Shown: positions 36,811 to 45,132 of the stretch, in pieces | Layout: every line of letters starts with the position of its first letter | Position numbering within the stretch: position 1 is the first letter of the stretch | Assembly (NCBI RefSeq): GCF_001028665.1 | Contig: NZ_CP011504.1 | Coordinates: 2,852,001 to 2,916,000 of the forward strand | Direction of reading: 5' to 3' | DNA: 64,000 nucleotides | DNA from: Burkholderia pyrrocinia | GTDB lineage: Bacteria; Pseudomonadota; Gammaproteobacteria; Burkholderiales; Burkholderiaceae | Notes under the pieces: generated by a model | The model's input: only the letters and a program-made list of their open reading frames with translations | Database searches by the model: none | Told to the model about the DNA's origin: nothing | Translations under genes and position numbers: made by a program

Positions 36811-36844
36811 ATATACAGTCAAACTGTACAGTTTGACTGTATAT
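36811..36844. promoter_or_regulatory. 34-bp perfect palindrome, MarR operator candidate
   Basis: The sequence is its own reverse complement from 36811 to 36844, centred on TGTACA. Each half contains a smaller inverted repeat, ACAGT-CAA-ACTGT and ACAGT-TTG-ACTGT, so two dimers could bind side by side. Its symmetric TTGACT elements may serve as -35 boxes on either strand. Confidence 0.8.
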
Positions 36845-36971
36845 ATCGAGACACGACGGGCACATGCGTGCGGAGGTCCGCGAATCGGAGACGAACGCGA
36901 TACGTCGCGTTCAGCCGCCCGATCCGCCTCTGCGATAATGCGGGCTCCCCATTTCCGCTCCGCCTCCCGCC

Positions 36972-37463
36972 ATGACGCAGCCGTCCGCCCCGCTCTCCAC
37001 CGACCTGCCGCCGATCTCGTGCCTGCCCGGCGATGCGCTGCCGTGGCTGCCGATGAGCGCCGACCTGCCGGGGCTGGCGATCAAGTACCTGCACATCAAT
37101 GCGGCCGAGGACACGCTCACCGCGCTGCTGAAGATGCCGGCCGGCGGCACGCTGCCGCGCCATCGCCACGACGGCGAGGTGTTCGTCCATACGCTGCAGG
37201 GCGCGTGGCGCTACCTGGAATACGACTGGGTCGCGCACGCCGGCTCGACGGTGCTCGAACCGGCCGGCTCGGTGCATACGCCGCAAACGCTCGGCGCGCC
37301 GGGCGAGGATGTGATCACGCTCAACGTGATGCGCGGCGATCTCGTGCTGCTCGACGACGACGGCCGCGAGACCGCGCGCGAGAATTGCCGCGTCGCGCTG
37401 CTGCGCCAGCGCAAGCATGCGCGGACGGCGCCGGACGACGCCGTGGCGTTCGTCACGCGCTGA
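36972..37463 (+). CDS. Cupin-domain protein (2,4'-dihydroxyacetophenone dioxygenase-like)
   Basis: The product has 163 residues. The cupin metal motif is seen as GGTLPRHRHDGEVFVHTLQG (H, H and E ligands), followed by the second motif around AGSVHTPQTLG. Similar cupins are grouped with 2,4'-dihydroxyacetophenone dioxygenase or acetylacetone-type dioxygenases. The reaction here is not proven. It diverges from the MarR operon with 177 bases between starts and could be under the same palindrome. Confidence 0.85.
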   Translation: MTQPSAPLSTDLPPISCLPGDALPWLPMSADLPGLAIKYLHINAAEDTLTALLKMPAGGTLPRHRHDGEVFVHTLQGAWRYLEYDWVAHAGSTVLEPAGSVHTPQTLGAPGEDVITLNVMRGDLVLLDDDGRETARENCRVALLRQRKHARTAPDDAVAFVTR

Positions 37464-37551
37464 CGTCGTCGGGCGAAGTCGGATTCGGCGATCACGGCGC
37501 AGGCACGCTCGGCGTCGAAATGCCGGAGCCGCGCCGCATCGCCGAACGGGC

Positions 37552-38049
37552 CTAGTCAGCGGACCGCCGGATCAACTGGCGCAGCGACAGCGCGTGCAGC
37601 AGGATCGAGGTCGGCACTAAGAACGCCGGGGGCAACACATCCGGATAAACACCGGCACCGATACTGGGCACATTCGGAACGATCAGCTGGAACCGGCCGG
37701 GCGACGTGATCAACCCCATCGTGATCGCGATAGCGAAATCCGCGAGGCCAAAGAGGTTCCACATGATCGCCGCCTTCCGCCCGTCGGCCGTACCGGTCGC
37801 GACGGCGATTGCCGCCGGCACGGCGAACACGCCGGTCAGCACGTCGCCAATTCCCGCCGGCAACGCGAACACGCCGGGCATCCCTCCATGCAGCCACGCG
37901 GCGAGCGCCCAACCGCCGAATACGCGGTAAAGCTGAAGCGCGACGAGCCACGTCGCCGGCATCGCATCGAGCACCTGCCCGACCCGCCTCGACAACAGCA
38001 ACAGTGGCGCGCCGATCAGCACCGGCAGAACGATCGCCAACGGCAGCAA
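37552..38049 (-). CDS. Hypothetical membrane protein with a start problem
   Basis: The open frame gives 165 residues from a TTG, with hydrophobic segments LPLAIVLPVLIGAPLLLLS, ALPAGIGDVLTGVFAVPAAIAVA and IMWNLFGLADFAIAITMGL. No function is recognised. The normal position for its start would be the ATG at 38086, which overlaps the methyltransferase stop as TGATG, but that ATG is one base out of frame. Removing one C from a CCC run near 38073 would give MTAAPFLPDSPPLLPLAIVL as a natural start. It is therefore either a TTG-started gene or one with a frameshift close to its start. It is co-directional with the methyltransferase. Confidence 0.65.
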   Translation of the reverse strand: MLPLAIVLPVLIGAPLLLLSRRVGQVLDAMPATWLVALQLYRVFGGWALAAWLHGGMPGVFALPAGIGDVLTGVFAVPAAIAVATGTADGRKAAIMWNLFGLADFAIAITMGLITSPGRFQLIVPNVPSIGAGVYPDVLPPAFLVPTSILLHALSLRQLIRRSAD

Positions 38050-38085
38050 CGGCGGCGAGTCCGGCAGGAAAGGGAGCGGCTGTCA

Positions 38086-38937
38086 TCAGCGGGCCTCCAT
38101 GCGGTTCCGGGTATTCGTGGCGTCGGCCTCGAACACCGCAGTGAGAATGCCGACCCGGCCTTCGACGAGATTGCGCCCCAGGTTCGCGAACAGTTGCGCG
38201 AAGTCCGGCCCCAGCACGATGCCGAGATTCGGCGACGGCGGCGGCCCGGACGCGCGCCGTTGGGCGATCCACGCTTTTGCGGCCTCGGTGTCGTCCTGCC
38301 ATGTCAGCGTGCGGAAACCTGCTGCCTCGATGGCCTCGCGTGTTGCGTCGGCCGTCATCAGGAAGCTCGTGTCCGGGGTTCGCGCCCACGGAACGGGATA
38401 GTGCAGTTCGCTGCCGTTTGCGACGACGTCGTACGTCGCGAATTTGCCGTCCGGCTTCAGCACGCGCCGGATCTCCCGGTAAAGCCGTGCGCGATCGGCG
38501 ATGTTCATCGCCACATGCTGCAGCAACACGACATCGAAACGGCCGTCGTCGAACGGAAGATCCAGCGCGCTGGCGGTACGAAACGACACCTGCCCGCTCT
38601 GCCCGGTGCGCTGCGCGAGATAGCGCGCGGCATCCACGAACGGCTCGCTGAGGTCGATGCCCGTCACCCGGCAGCCATGGGTTGCAGCCAGAACGCGAGC
38701 CGGCCCGCCGATGCCCGAACCGACGTCCAGCACCGCCATGTCGGCGGTGATCCCGACCAGTTCGGCAAGCTCGTCGGTCGCCGCCAGCCCGCGGGTGTGA
38801 AACTGGTCGATGGCGTCCAGTTGCCGCGGTGCGAACGGTTGATCCTCCGGCCCGAGCACCGTGAGTGCGGCTTTCAGCCGCTCGGTCAGGCCGGTCGCGC
38901 GATAGTGCTCGCGCACGCCATCAAGCGCATCGTTCAT
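38086..38937 (-). CDS. SAM-dependent class I methyltransferase
   Basis: The product has 283 residues from ATG 38937, with AGGAACCTCACC upstream. The SAM-binding motif I is VLDVGSGIGGPARVLAATHGC, followed by GIDLSEPFVDAA and the motif II/III segment FDVVLLQHVAMNIADRARLYREIRRVLKPDGK. The N-terminal HYRATGLTERLKAALTVLGPEDQPFAPRQLD is typical of the UbiE/phospholipid-type methyltransferase group. The substrate is unknown. It is followed by a membrane-protein gene and diverges from a LysR gene. Confidence 0.92.
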   Translation of the reverse strand: MNDALDGVREHYRATGLTERLKAALTVLGPEDQPFAPRQLDAIDQFHTRGLAATDELAELVGITADMAVLDVGSGIGGPARVLAATHGCRVTGIDLSEPFVDAARYLAQRTGQSGQVSFRTASALDLPFDDGRFDVVLLQHVAMNIADRARLYREIRRVLKPDGKFATYDVVANGSELHYPVPWARTPDTSFLMTADATREAIEAAGFRTLTWQDDTEAAKAWIAQRRASGPPPSPNLGIVLGPDFAQLFANLGRNLVEGRVGILTAVFEADATNTRNRMEAR

Positions 38938-39069
38938 GGTGAGGTTCCTCCATGGATTCAAGCAGATCGTTCCGGGCTTGCGCGTCGAGATCGGCGCGAT
39001 GCCTCGTCTGCAGGCGTAGGTGTAACATGGCCGCTGGCGAGCGACTATTCATCACAATGTTGATGGGCC

Positions 39070-40047
39070 ATGAAGCAGAACTTCACAGTCAGGCAACGCG
39101 CACTCGATGGTGTGGAAGCGTTCCTCAGCGTTGCCCAGCATCGCAGTTTTCGCCGCGCTGCCGCCGAACTCGGCGTCACGCCGTCGGCCGTCAGCCAGGC
39201 CGTGCATGCGCTTGAAGAACGCATCGGCGCAGCACTCTTCATCCGCACCACGCGCAGTGTCGGCCTGACGGAAGCCGGCGAACGGTTTCTGTCGCGAGCA
39301 AAGCCAGCGTTCGAAGAGCTCGTCGCCGCCAGCGAGGTAGCCCGCGATCTCGGCCAGCGGCCCACCGGACTGTTGCGCCTTTCGGTGCCGCGCGCGGTGG
39401 TGCCGATCCTGCTGGAACCGCTGATTGCATCCTTCTGCCGGGCGTATCCCGAGATCGAAGTCGAGATTGCCGCGAACGAGGCGCTGGTCGATCTCGCGGC
39501 GGAAGGGTTCGACGCCGGCATCCGCCTGGGCCAGTTCGTCGACGCCGACATGGTTGCGGTGCCGTTGACGCCCTCGTTCCGTCTCGTCATCGTCGGCAGT
39601 CCTGCCTACTTTTCTGACCGCGGCCGTCCCGAACACGTGGACGATCTGCGCGAACATGCGTGCTTGCGATGGCGGAGATCCAACGGTGCGCTCGCGCCGT
39701 GGTCATTCAACGACAACGAAAACGACCGCGAGATCGAGGTCGCCGTATCGGGCCCGTTTATCGCGCACGATTTTCCTACCCTGCTGGGTGCGGCAGTCGA
39801 GGGGCTGGGCCTTGCGCAGCTACCTGAGCCGATGGTCTCGGAAGCGCTGAAAGCGGGAACCCTGGTGGACGTGCTGGAGCCGTTCGCGCCGGTGAGGCCA
39901 GGCGTGTTTCTCTACTATCCAGGCCGCCGGCAGATCATGCCGAAGCTGCGCGCGTTCATCGATCACGTGAAGAACCACCCGCCAGGTCCTGGCAAAGTTT
40001 TGGTGCGTCATGCGCCGGGGCGTGCAGGACCGAGGAAAAACGGATGA
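39070..40047 (+). CDS. LysR-family transcriptional regulator
   Basis: The product has 325 residues. The helix-turn-helix is SFRRAAAELGVTPSAVSQAVHALEERIG in the first 50 residues, and the effector domain follows with the SLRL-type FRLVIVGSPAYF. It diverges from the methyltransferase gene (132 bases between starts), which it probably controls. The C-terminal tail after GKVLVRHAPGR is basic and longer than usual. Confidence 0.9.
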   Translation: MKQNFTVRQRALDGVEAFLSVAQHRSFRRAAAELGVTPSAVSQAVHALEERIGAALFIRTTRSVGLTEAGERFLSRAKPAFEELVAASEVARDLGQRPTGLLRLSVPRAVVPILLEPLIASFCRAYPEIEVEIAANEALVDLAAEGFDAGIRLGQFVDADMVAVPLTPSFRLVIVGSPAYFSDRGRPEHVDDLREHACLRWRRSNGALAPWSFNDNENDREIEVAVSGPFIAHDFPTLLGAAVEGLGLAQLPEPMVSEALKAGTLVDVLEPFAPVRPGVFLYYPGRRQIMPKLRAFIDHVKNHPPGPGKVLVRHAPGRAGPRKNG

Positions 40048-40380
40048 TGTTTTCTTTCGTGTGGCCGATTAGCGGATCGGATGGTCGGGATTGGCTGTGT
40101 TGATGCGTGCCGGTCAGGGCGTCGTTCGCTCGAGTCCCCTCTGGCTCAGCACCGCGGTCGCCTCGGCGGATGTCGGAAAGCGGATTTCTCGGTCGCATCG
40201 GGCGACGCGCCCGTTCGTGGAATTTCGTCTGGCAGATTGCGACCCTATCGACACGCTCGGACAGGTTCTACCGCTGCCCGCTCCCGGTGCGGCATGAGAC
40301 GACCGCTGATAAAGCGTCGGCCCTTGTTACGTCGGCCATCATCGACGACCCACAAAATCCCGATACATGAAATAGGTCAG
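40048..40380. other. Gene-free stretch
   Basis: About 330 bases lie between the LysR stop and the HxlR stop. Short frames exist but none has a ribosome site, family pattern or clear coding bias. No transposon end or repeat was recognised. It may contain the two convergent transcription ends. Confidence 0.45.
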
Positions 40381-40749
40381 TCAGCCTTGGGTACGCACGC
40401 TCGGTGCGGCCGATGGAAAGTCTTGGCGGCACTCCGCCCATTTCAGGATCGCGTCCAGTGCCGGGCACAGCGCCTGCCCCCAATCAGTTAGACGGTAGTC
40501 CACCTTCGGTGGCACCTCATGATAGACCGTGCGCGTCACAATGCCGTCCTCTTCGAGCCGGCGTAGCTGTTGGGCAAGCATCTTTTGCGTGACGCCGGGG
40601 ATCAGCTTCTCGAGCTCCGAAAAGCGTCGCACTTGGCCACCGAAAAGGTGAAACAGGATGACCAGCTTCCAGCGTCCTTCCAGCAGCTTGAATGCGGCCT
40701 CGACATCGATCGCGGCGGTCGCGGGAGTGTAGGCTTTTCGGTTAGGCAT
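40381..40749 (-). CDS. HxlR-family transcriptional regulator
   Basis: The product has 122 residues. The winged helix has the HxlR pattern AAFKLLEGRWKLVILFHLFGGQVRRFSELEKLIPGVTQKMLAQQLRRLEEDGIVTR and the ending VDYRLTDWGQALCPAL. Members often sense aldehydes or quinones, sometimes through cysteines; this one has C108 or thereabouts in WAECRQDF, one candidate sensor. It diverges from an NTF2-like/SDR pair, the likely target. Base composition here is less GC-rich than in the flanking core genes. Confidence 0.92.
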   Translation of the reverse strand: MPNRKAYTPATAAIDVEAAFKLLEGRWKLVILFHLFGGQVRRFSELEKLIPGVTQKMLAQQLRRLEEDGIVTRTVYHEVPPKVDYRLTDWGQALCPALDAILKWAECRQDFPSAAPSVRTQG

Positions 40750-40750
40750 G

Positions 40751-40786
40751 ACTTACTTTTTAGTGCGTTCTTGTGAAAGAGTAAGT
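40751..40786. promoter_or_regulatory. Inverted repeat between HxlR and NTF2/SDR genes
   Basis: ACTTACT (40751-40757) and AGTAAGT (40780-40786) are perfect complements 22 bases apart, directly at the HxlR start. The left part also holds the short symmetric ACT-TTTT-AGT, as seen in HxlR/YodB-type operators. Confidence 0.45.
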
Positions 40787-40831
40787 GTAGCGACATCATT
40801 GGGACGTGAATCCATGATCTTCAGGAAAAGC

Positions 40832-41164
40832 ATGATGAACGTGACCTTGCCGTCGCCGCTGGATGTCTATCTGAACGCGGAGGCCAATAGCGACACCGCT
40901 CCTCTCGTCCACTGCTTCGCTTCGGATGCCGTTGTGCATGACGAGGGACGCACGATCGAGGGGCTCGAAGCAATCCGGGCCTGGAAGAAAGACAGCAAAG
41001 CCAAGTACCAGTACCGCGTCGAACCGTTGAACGTGTCCCAGGATGGCGCGGTCGTGACGATGCGCGCCAGGCTCACCGGTTCCTTCCCCGGTAGCCCGCT
41101 CGAACTGACCTACACGTTTGTCTTGGCCGGCGGCAAGATCGCGTCTCTGGAGATTCGCGGATGA
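40832..41164 (+). CDS. NTF2/SnoaL-like protein
   Basis: The product has 110 residues. The pattern [45 protein letters not shown] is the typical NTF2 opening, and [37 protein letters not shown] the closing strands. The start at 40832 is chosen for the upstream AGGAAAA; in-frame ATGs at 40814 and 40835 are alternatives. Its stop overlaps the SDR start by four bases (ATGA), so the two proteins are made together and may act on the same compound. Confidence 0.88.
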   Translation: MMNVTLPSPLDVYLNAEANSDTAPLVHCFASDAVVHDEGRTIEGLEAIRAWKKDSKAKYQYRVEPLNVSQDGAVVTMRARLTGSFPGSPLELTYTFVLAGGKIASLEIRG

Positions 41165-41940
41165 GCGCTACATTCGAACTTCAAGGCCTTCGCGCACTTG
41201 TCACGGGCGGGACCAAAGGCATCGGCAAAGCCGTTGTCGCATACCTTTGCGAGGCGGGCGCGAACGTCCTCGCGACTGCGCGTTCTCGTTCCGATGAACT
41301 TGCCGAAGAAAGGTTCATCGGTGCGGACATCACGACGGCCGAAGGATGTAAAACCGTTGTCGACGCCGTACTCGACCGGCTCGGCGGCGTCGATATAGTC
41401 GTGCACGTGGCTGGTGGCTCATCTGCGCCGGCGGGTGGCTTCAGGGTGCTCGACGACGACGAATGGAACAAGGCATTGAACCTGAATCTGTTCCCGGCGG
41501 TACGCATCGATCGCGCGCTGCTACCCTCAATGCTCGAGCAGCGCTCGGGCGTCATCATCCACGTCACGTCGATCCAGCGGCAATTGCCGTTGCCGGAAGC
41601 CACGATTGCCTATGCCGCCGCCAAGGCTGCCCTATCGAACTACAGCAAGGCGTTGTCCAAGGAAGTCAGTCCGAAAGGCGTTCGGGTCGTGCGTGTCTCC
41701 CCGGGTTGGGTCGAGACAGAAGCCGCCGAGAATCTCGTCGCCAGGATTGCCGGGCAGAACGGCACCGACATGGACGGCGCTCGGAAAGTCATCATGGATT
41801 CGCTCGGTGGCATTCCTCTTGGCCGGCCATGCGCTCCCCGGGAAGTGGCAGAGCTCGTCGGTTTCCTCGTCTCCGCGCGCGCCAGCGCCATCACCGGCAC
41901 CGAGTACGTCATCGACGGCGGAACCGTTCCGACTGCGTGA
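41161..41940 (+). CDS. SDR-family oxidoreductase
   Basis: The product has 259 residues: a classical SDR with TGGTKGIG cofactor motif, the catalytic serine in HVTSIQ and the YAAAK catalytic pair. The end [16 protein letters not shown] is typical. It is translationally coupled to the NTF2-like gene and likely controlled by the divergent HxlR gene. The substrate is a small carbonyl or alcohol, not identified. Confidence 0.92.
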   Translation: MSATFELQGLRALVTGGTKGIGKAVVAYLCEAGANVLATARSRSDELAEERFIGADITTAEGCKTVVDAVLDRLGGVDIVVHVAGGSSAPAGGFRVLDDDEWNKALNLNLFPAVRIDRALLPSMLEQRSGVIIHVTSIQRQLPLPEATIAYAAAKAALSNYSKALSKEVSPKGVRVVRVSPGWVETEAAENLVARIAGQNGTDMDGARKVIMDSLGGIPLGRPCAPREVAELVGFLVSARASAITGTEYVIDGGTVPTA

Positions 41941-42037
41941 TCTGAGCCGCTTGGCGGTGGACGTCGGCGCGCCTCGTCACTTCCTATCGTCCCGGGCAGC
42001 GGCGGTCTCATGCGTTTGTGGCAATTCTTGTGGACCG

Positions 42038-42499
42038 TCAGTCCCCGGGCGGGCGTACCGTCACATCGCCGACGACCACTCCTCTAAGCCCCTCCCGCAG
42101 CGCCGTGACATTCTCTACGCCGTTCAGCTGCTCGAACTCCCGCTGCGCTTCCCGCCATAGCGGGGCCGCCTTTTTGTGCAGGCGCCGTCCTTCTTCGGTG
42201 AGCTCGACAAGGCGGCTTCGACCGTCCGTGGGCGAGGGCTTGATCGCGACAAAGCCGTCGCGCTCAAGGAAGCCAACCATCTTCCCCATCGCCGTCCGTT
42301 CGATATCGAGCCGTTCGGCAAGGGCGTTCACCGCGGCACTTCCCACCTCGTCCAGTGCGGCCAGGGTGAGGAATTGCGTAATGCGCAGGCCCGCCGGCTC
42401 GAGATGGTTATCGTAGAGGCGCGATATCTGCCTGCTCGCCTTCCTCACTGCGAAGCAGTTGCATTGATCGATTCCAAGCGGTTGGTCGAACGGCAACAT
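42038..42499 (-). CDS. MarR-family transcriptional regulator
   Basis: The product has 153 residues from ATG 42499. The winged helix contains LRITQFLTLAALDEVGSAAVNALAERLDIERTAMGKMVGFLERDGFVAIKPSPTDGRSRLVELTEEG. Cysteines in IDQCNCFAVRKA near the N-terminus resemble the redox-active cysteine of OhrR-type MarR proteins, so oxidant sensing is possible. It lies last in a minus-strand series NmrA-like, NTF2-like, SDR, MarR, with 162 bases before it. Confidence 0.9.
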   Translation of the reverse strand: MLPFDQPLGIDQCNCFAVRKASRQISRLYDNHLEPAGLRITQFLTLAALDEVGSAAVNALAERLDIERTAMGKMVGFLERDGFVAIKPSPTDGRSRLVELTEEGRRLHKKAAPLWREAQREFEQLNGVENVTALREGLRGVVVGDVTVRPPGD

Positions 42500-42661
42500 C
42501 TGGTTCCACTCCTCATTTCTTTTGATTGCCGGAACGCTACGCGCACGCGCGAAGGTACGGCGGCATCGTTCGATGAAAGTCGACACTGAAAACGCTGGCG
42601 CCCCGGTAATCTGCGCGCCCCAAGTCTCGCCCCCGTGGCCGACTCTCGTCATCTGCGGCGT

Positions 42662-43375
42662 TTAAAACCCTTCCGGCGGACTAATGTAGCCCGGCACTTC
42701 AGCCGCTAGCGTACTCTTTAGCACCGCTGTACCCTCGTCGGCCATCACCTCGCTCTTGCCGGCGGCGAGAGCGTCATAGGTCTGCCGCACAACATCCTCG
42801 GGGCTAGCTTTATGCACGTCAATGCCATTGGTCAGGTCGGTATCCACGAATCCGACGTGTAGGCCCAGAACCTGGATGCCACGCTCATGCAGATGAAAGC
42901 GAAGCTGGTTCGTATAACTCCATGCTGCTGCCTTTGACGCCGCATACGGCGTCAGATAGGGGCGCGGAAGCCATACGATGTCGGAAAGCACGTTGATGAT
43001 CGCCGCATGCGGCTTGGCCGCCAATATCTGCTCGAAGGCCTGCGTGACACGCACTACGCCGTAGTAGTTGGTATCGAACATGCGAGTGGATTGCGCTTCG
43101 ACGTCGGCCGCCAGAGGCCCGTCGATCAGAGCGGCTATGCCCGCATTGTTGACCAGCAGTGTCGTATCCGCCGCCTGTTTCGCCGCTGCCGCGATCGACG
43201 CCGTATCCGTAACATCGATCTTGACCGGCACAATGCCCGGCTCTTCAAAGCCATTCGTGTTGCGCATGCCCGCGTACACTTTCGTCGCCCCGCGGCGACG
43301 TGCCTCTCGTGCAAAAGCCAGGCCCAGGCCGCGATTGGCGCCGGTGATAAAGACGGTGGCGTTCTTGATTTCCAT
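42662..43375 (-). CDS. SDR-family oxidoreductase
   Basis: The product has 237 residues: TGANRGLG cofactor motif, NNAG, and the YAASK catalytic pair, as in classical SDRs. The C-terminal region is shortened relative to 250-residue members. The start is put at the second of two methionines (43387, 43375). It follows the NTF2-like gene by 72 bases in a common minus-strand operon. Confidence 0.9.
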   Translation of the reverse strand: MEIKNATVFITGANRGLGLAFAREARRRGATKVYAGMRNTNGFEEPGIVPVKIDVTDTASIAAAAKQAADTTLLVNNAGIAALIDGPLAADVEAQSTRMFDTNYYGVVRVTQAFEQILAAKPHAAIINVLSDIVWLPRPYLTPYAASKAAAWSYTNQLRFHLHERGIQVLGLHVGFVDTDLTNGIDVHKASPEDVVRQTYDALAAGKSEVMADEGTAVLKSTLAAEVPGYISPPEGF

Positions 43376-43447
43376 GACAAGCTCCATTTTTAAAGCCGCG
43401 TGCTCCGGGGAGATGCATCCGCCTCCGCCGGCCTGCGGGCGCCTGGT

Positions 43448-43822
43448 TCAAAGAAAAAGGTTTTCCGGAAGCTGCTTTGAAAGTGACTCCCGCAGATGGG
43501 CAGCGAGAGTCAGCACAGCGTCAAGCGGGCTCATCCGTACGCTAACGCGCGGCACTGATCCGTCGGAGTTGTGGTCGACGACGACGACCGCACTCAGGTT
43601 CTCACCGCTCGTCAGAACGGCTTCGTACTCGAGAAAGAGCCGCGAACCGACAGTCTGAAGAAATGTGGTCGTCTGCGAGGCGTAGAAGGTTCCGACGGCG
43701 TTGACTGCCAGCCGGATTTCGTCGCGCCCTGATACGGGGCCACGCAACACCGAGCTGACCAACTCTGCATCAGTTGTTAGATCGTCCAGAAACGGGTGAC
43801 GCTCGTCTTGAGTGTGTGCCAT
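43448..43822 (-). CDS. Small protein, probably NTF2-like
   Basis: The product has 124 residues. DDLTTDAELVSSVLRGPVSGRDEIRLAVNAVGTFYASQTTTFL and LFLEYEAVLTSGENLSAVVVVDHNSDGSVPRVSVRMSPLDAVLTLAAHL follow the strand/helix order of SnoaL-like proteins, although the match is weaker than for the other NTF2-like genes here. It lies between the NmrA-like and SDR genes on the same strand (30 and 72 bases away). Function unknown. Confidence 0.75.
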   Translation of the reverse strand: MAHTQDERHPFLDDLTTDAELVSSVLRGPVSGRDEIRLAVNAVGTFYASQTTTFLQTVGSRLFLEYEAVLTSGENLSAVVVVDHNSDGSVPRVSVRMSPLDAVLTLAAHLRESLSKQLPENLFL

Positions 43823-43852
43823 TTTCAAACCTCGACTCGTTTGGGGTCATGC

Positions 43853-44734
43853 TCACGCGAATACGGCTCGATTCCGAGCGACGAACTGCTGGACCGAGAG
43901 TGGCGGCTTTCCGGTAATTTTCTCGATGACATCGTTGGTACCCGCGAAGACGCCGTCACGGTAGTTCTGAGCAACCTCGACCAGATGCTGCGTGAGGAAC
44001 GGCGGAAATTTGTAGAGATTTTCCATCTTGATCCGAAACGCCTCGATGGAACTTGGCTCGTATTCGATCCGGGCTCCGAGAGCCTCACTCATCGCCGTGG
44101 CGATCTCGGTATGGTTCATCTCGACGGGACCATGGAGCGCATAGATCTTGCCCTCGTGACCTTCGGGGTTGGCCAGGACATGGGCGATCACCCGCCCCTG
44201 ATCATCAGTGGCGATGGGTGCGTGACGGCCATTGCCAAAGGGAAATTCAATCTTTTTCGTAGCCCAAATCTCCTTCGCAAAATGCGGATAGACGAGCCAA
44301 TCGGCAAAGAACGTGGGGCGGAGATGTGTAGTCGGGACGCCTGACCAATCGAAGACCCGCTCGGAAACCCAGTGATCCTGGGCCGCGTGGCTTTTCGACT
44401 CCCGGCGCGCGGAAATCTGCGACATGTTGACGATCGCCTTGACGTCCGCCTCCTTTGCGGCCTGCGCGAAATAAGCAGCAGCCCCGATGATTCCTGGCGC
44501 GATCGGATGGAGAAAATAGGCCGATCGGATTCCTTCCATGGCTGCGCGGATGGCATTGATGTCGGTGAAGTCTCCGACGGCGATATCGACTCCGCGCTGC
44601 CTCAGGGCAGTTGCCCGATCGTCGTCTGTACGCACATATGCGCGCACGCGCCTGCCCATCCTGAGCAATTCGTCGATAGCGATACCTCCGGTCCGTCCGG
44701 TTGCACCGCTCACAAGTATTTCGGCCTGGTTCAT
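43853..44734 (-). CDS. NmrA/NAD(P)H-binding family protein (QOR2-like)
   Basis: The product has 293 residues. The front motif ILVSGATGRTGGIAIDELL is the NmrA-type Rossmann turn, followed by VRAYVR for cofactor contact and IAPGIIGAAAYFAQAAKEADVKAIVNMSQ. The family covers quinone oxidoreductase-like and redox-sensing proteins that bind NADP without the SDR Tyr-Lys pair. It heads the minus-strand operon whose promoter and twin palindromes are at 44757-44808. Confidence 0.9.
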   Translation of the reverse strand: MNQAEILVSGATGRTGGIAIDELLRMGRRVRAYVRTDDDRATALRQRGVDIAVGDFTDINAIRAAMEGIRSAYFLHPIAPGIIGAAAYFAQAAKEADVKAIVNMSQISARRESKSHAAQDHWVSERVFDWSGVPTTHLRPTFFADWLVYPHFAKEIWATKKIEFPFGNGRHAPIATDDQGRVIAHVLANPEGHEGKIYALHGPVEMNHTEIATAMSEALGARIEYEPSSIEAFRIKMENLYKFPPFLTQHLVEVAQNYRDGVFAGTNDVIEKITGKPPLSVQQFVARNRAVFA

Positions 44735-44756
44735 GGCTTGGCTCCATTTGGAAATA

Positions 44757-44770
44757 AGAGCATATGCTCT
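44757..44770. promoter_or_regulatory. Operator palindrome AGAGCATATGCTCT
   Basis: A perfect 14-bp palindrome in the leader of the NmrA-like gene. Its AGCATATGCT core recurs 29 bases away at 44788-44797 between the -35 and -10 boxes. A MarR dimer at each site would block transcription. Confidence 0.65.
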
Positions 44771-44779
44771 CTTGTAGCC

Positions 44780-44808
44780 AAGATAGGAGCATATGCTTCA
44801 ATTGTCAA
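44780..44808 (-). promoter_or_regulatory. Sigma-70 type promoter of the NmrA/NTF2/SDR/MarR operon
   Basis: On the minus strand a perfect -35 TTGACA (44808-44803) and -10 TATCTT (44785-44780) are separated by exactly 17 bases. The operator core AGCATATGCT (44788-44797) lies inside the spacer. Confidence 0.75.
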
Positions 44809-44937
44809 GGCATTCTTGTCCGTGCTGGATGCGATGTCGCGCCCCTGGGAACGCGGTGCTTTATCGGGCTGAAGGCATTGGGGTGGGACGGTTCGACGGG
44901 CTCTGGCTACCACCAGGCCTCGAAGTTGCGGGCAAAG

Positions 44938-45132
44938 CACTTGAGCGTCGCGCCGGAAGAATTCGACGCATTGGCGACCACTGATCCTTACAAGGCCGTT
45001 GCGCTCGACGTTGCCACGCTCAAGGCGAATCCTGATATTCCCGGCAGCTATAGGGTGTCAGGTCTTGTCTGCGACGTCGCGCGCGGAAAAGTCGGGATCA
45101 TCGTTCTGCCTGAACGACCACCGATAGCCTGA
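44938..45132 (+). pseudogene. Carbonic anhydrase C-terminal relic
   Basis: The frame reads HLSVAPEEFDALATTDPYKAV, then LKANPDIPGSYRVSGLVCDVARGKVGIIV. The second part matches the end of short beta-carbonic anhydrases (pattern: NP-x(5)-SLRGFVFDVATGKL). The zinc-binding cysteine/histidine part is absent, and the upstream frame shows no family pattern. It is therefore a degraded remnant of about 65 residues. The assignment rests on the terminal pattern only. Confidence 0.5.
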
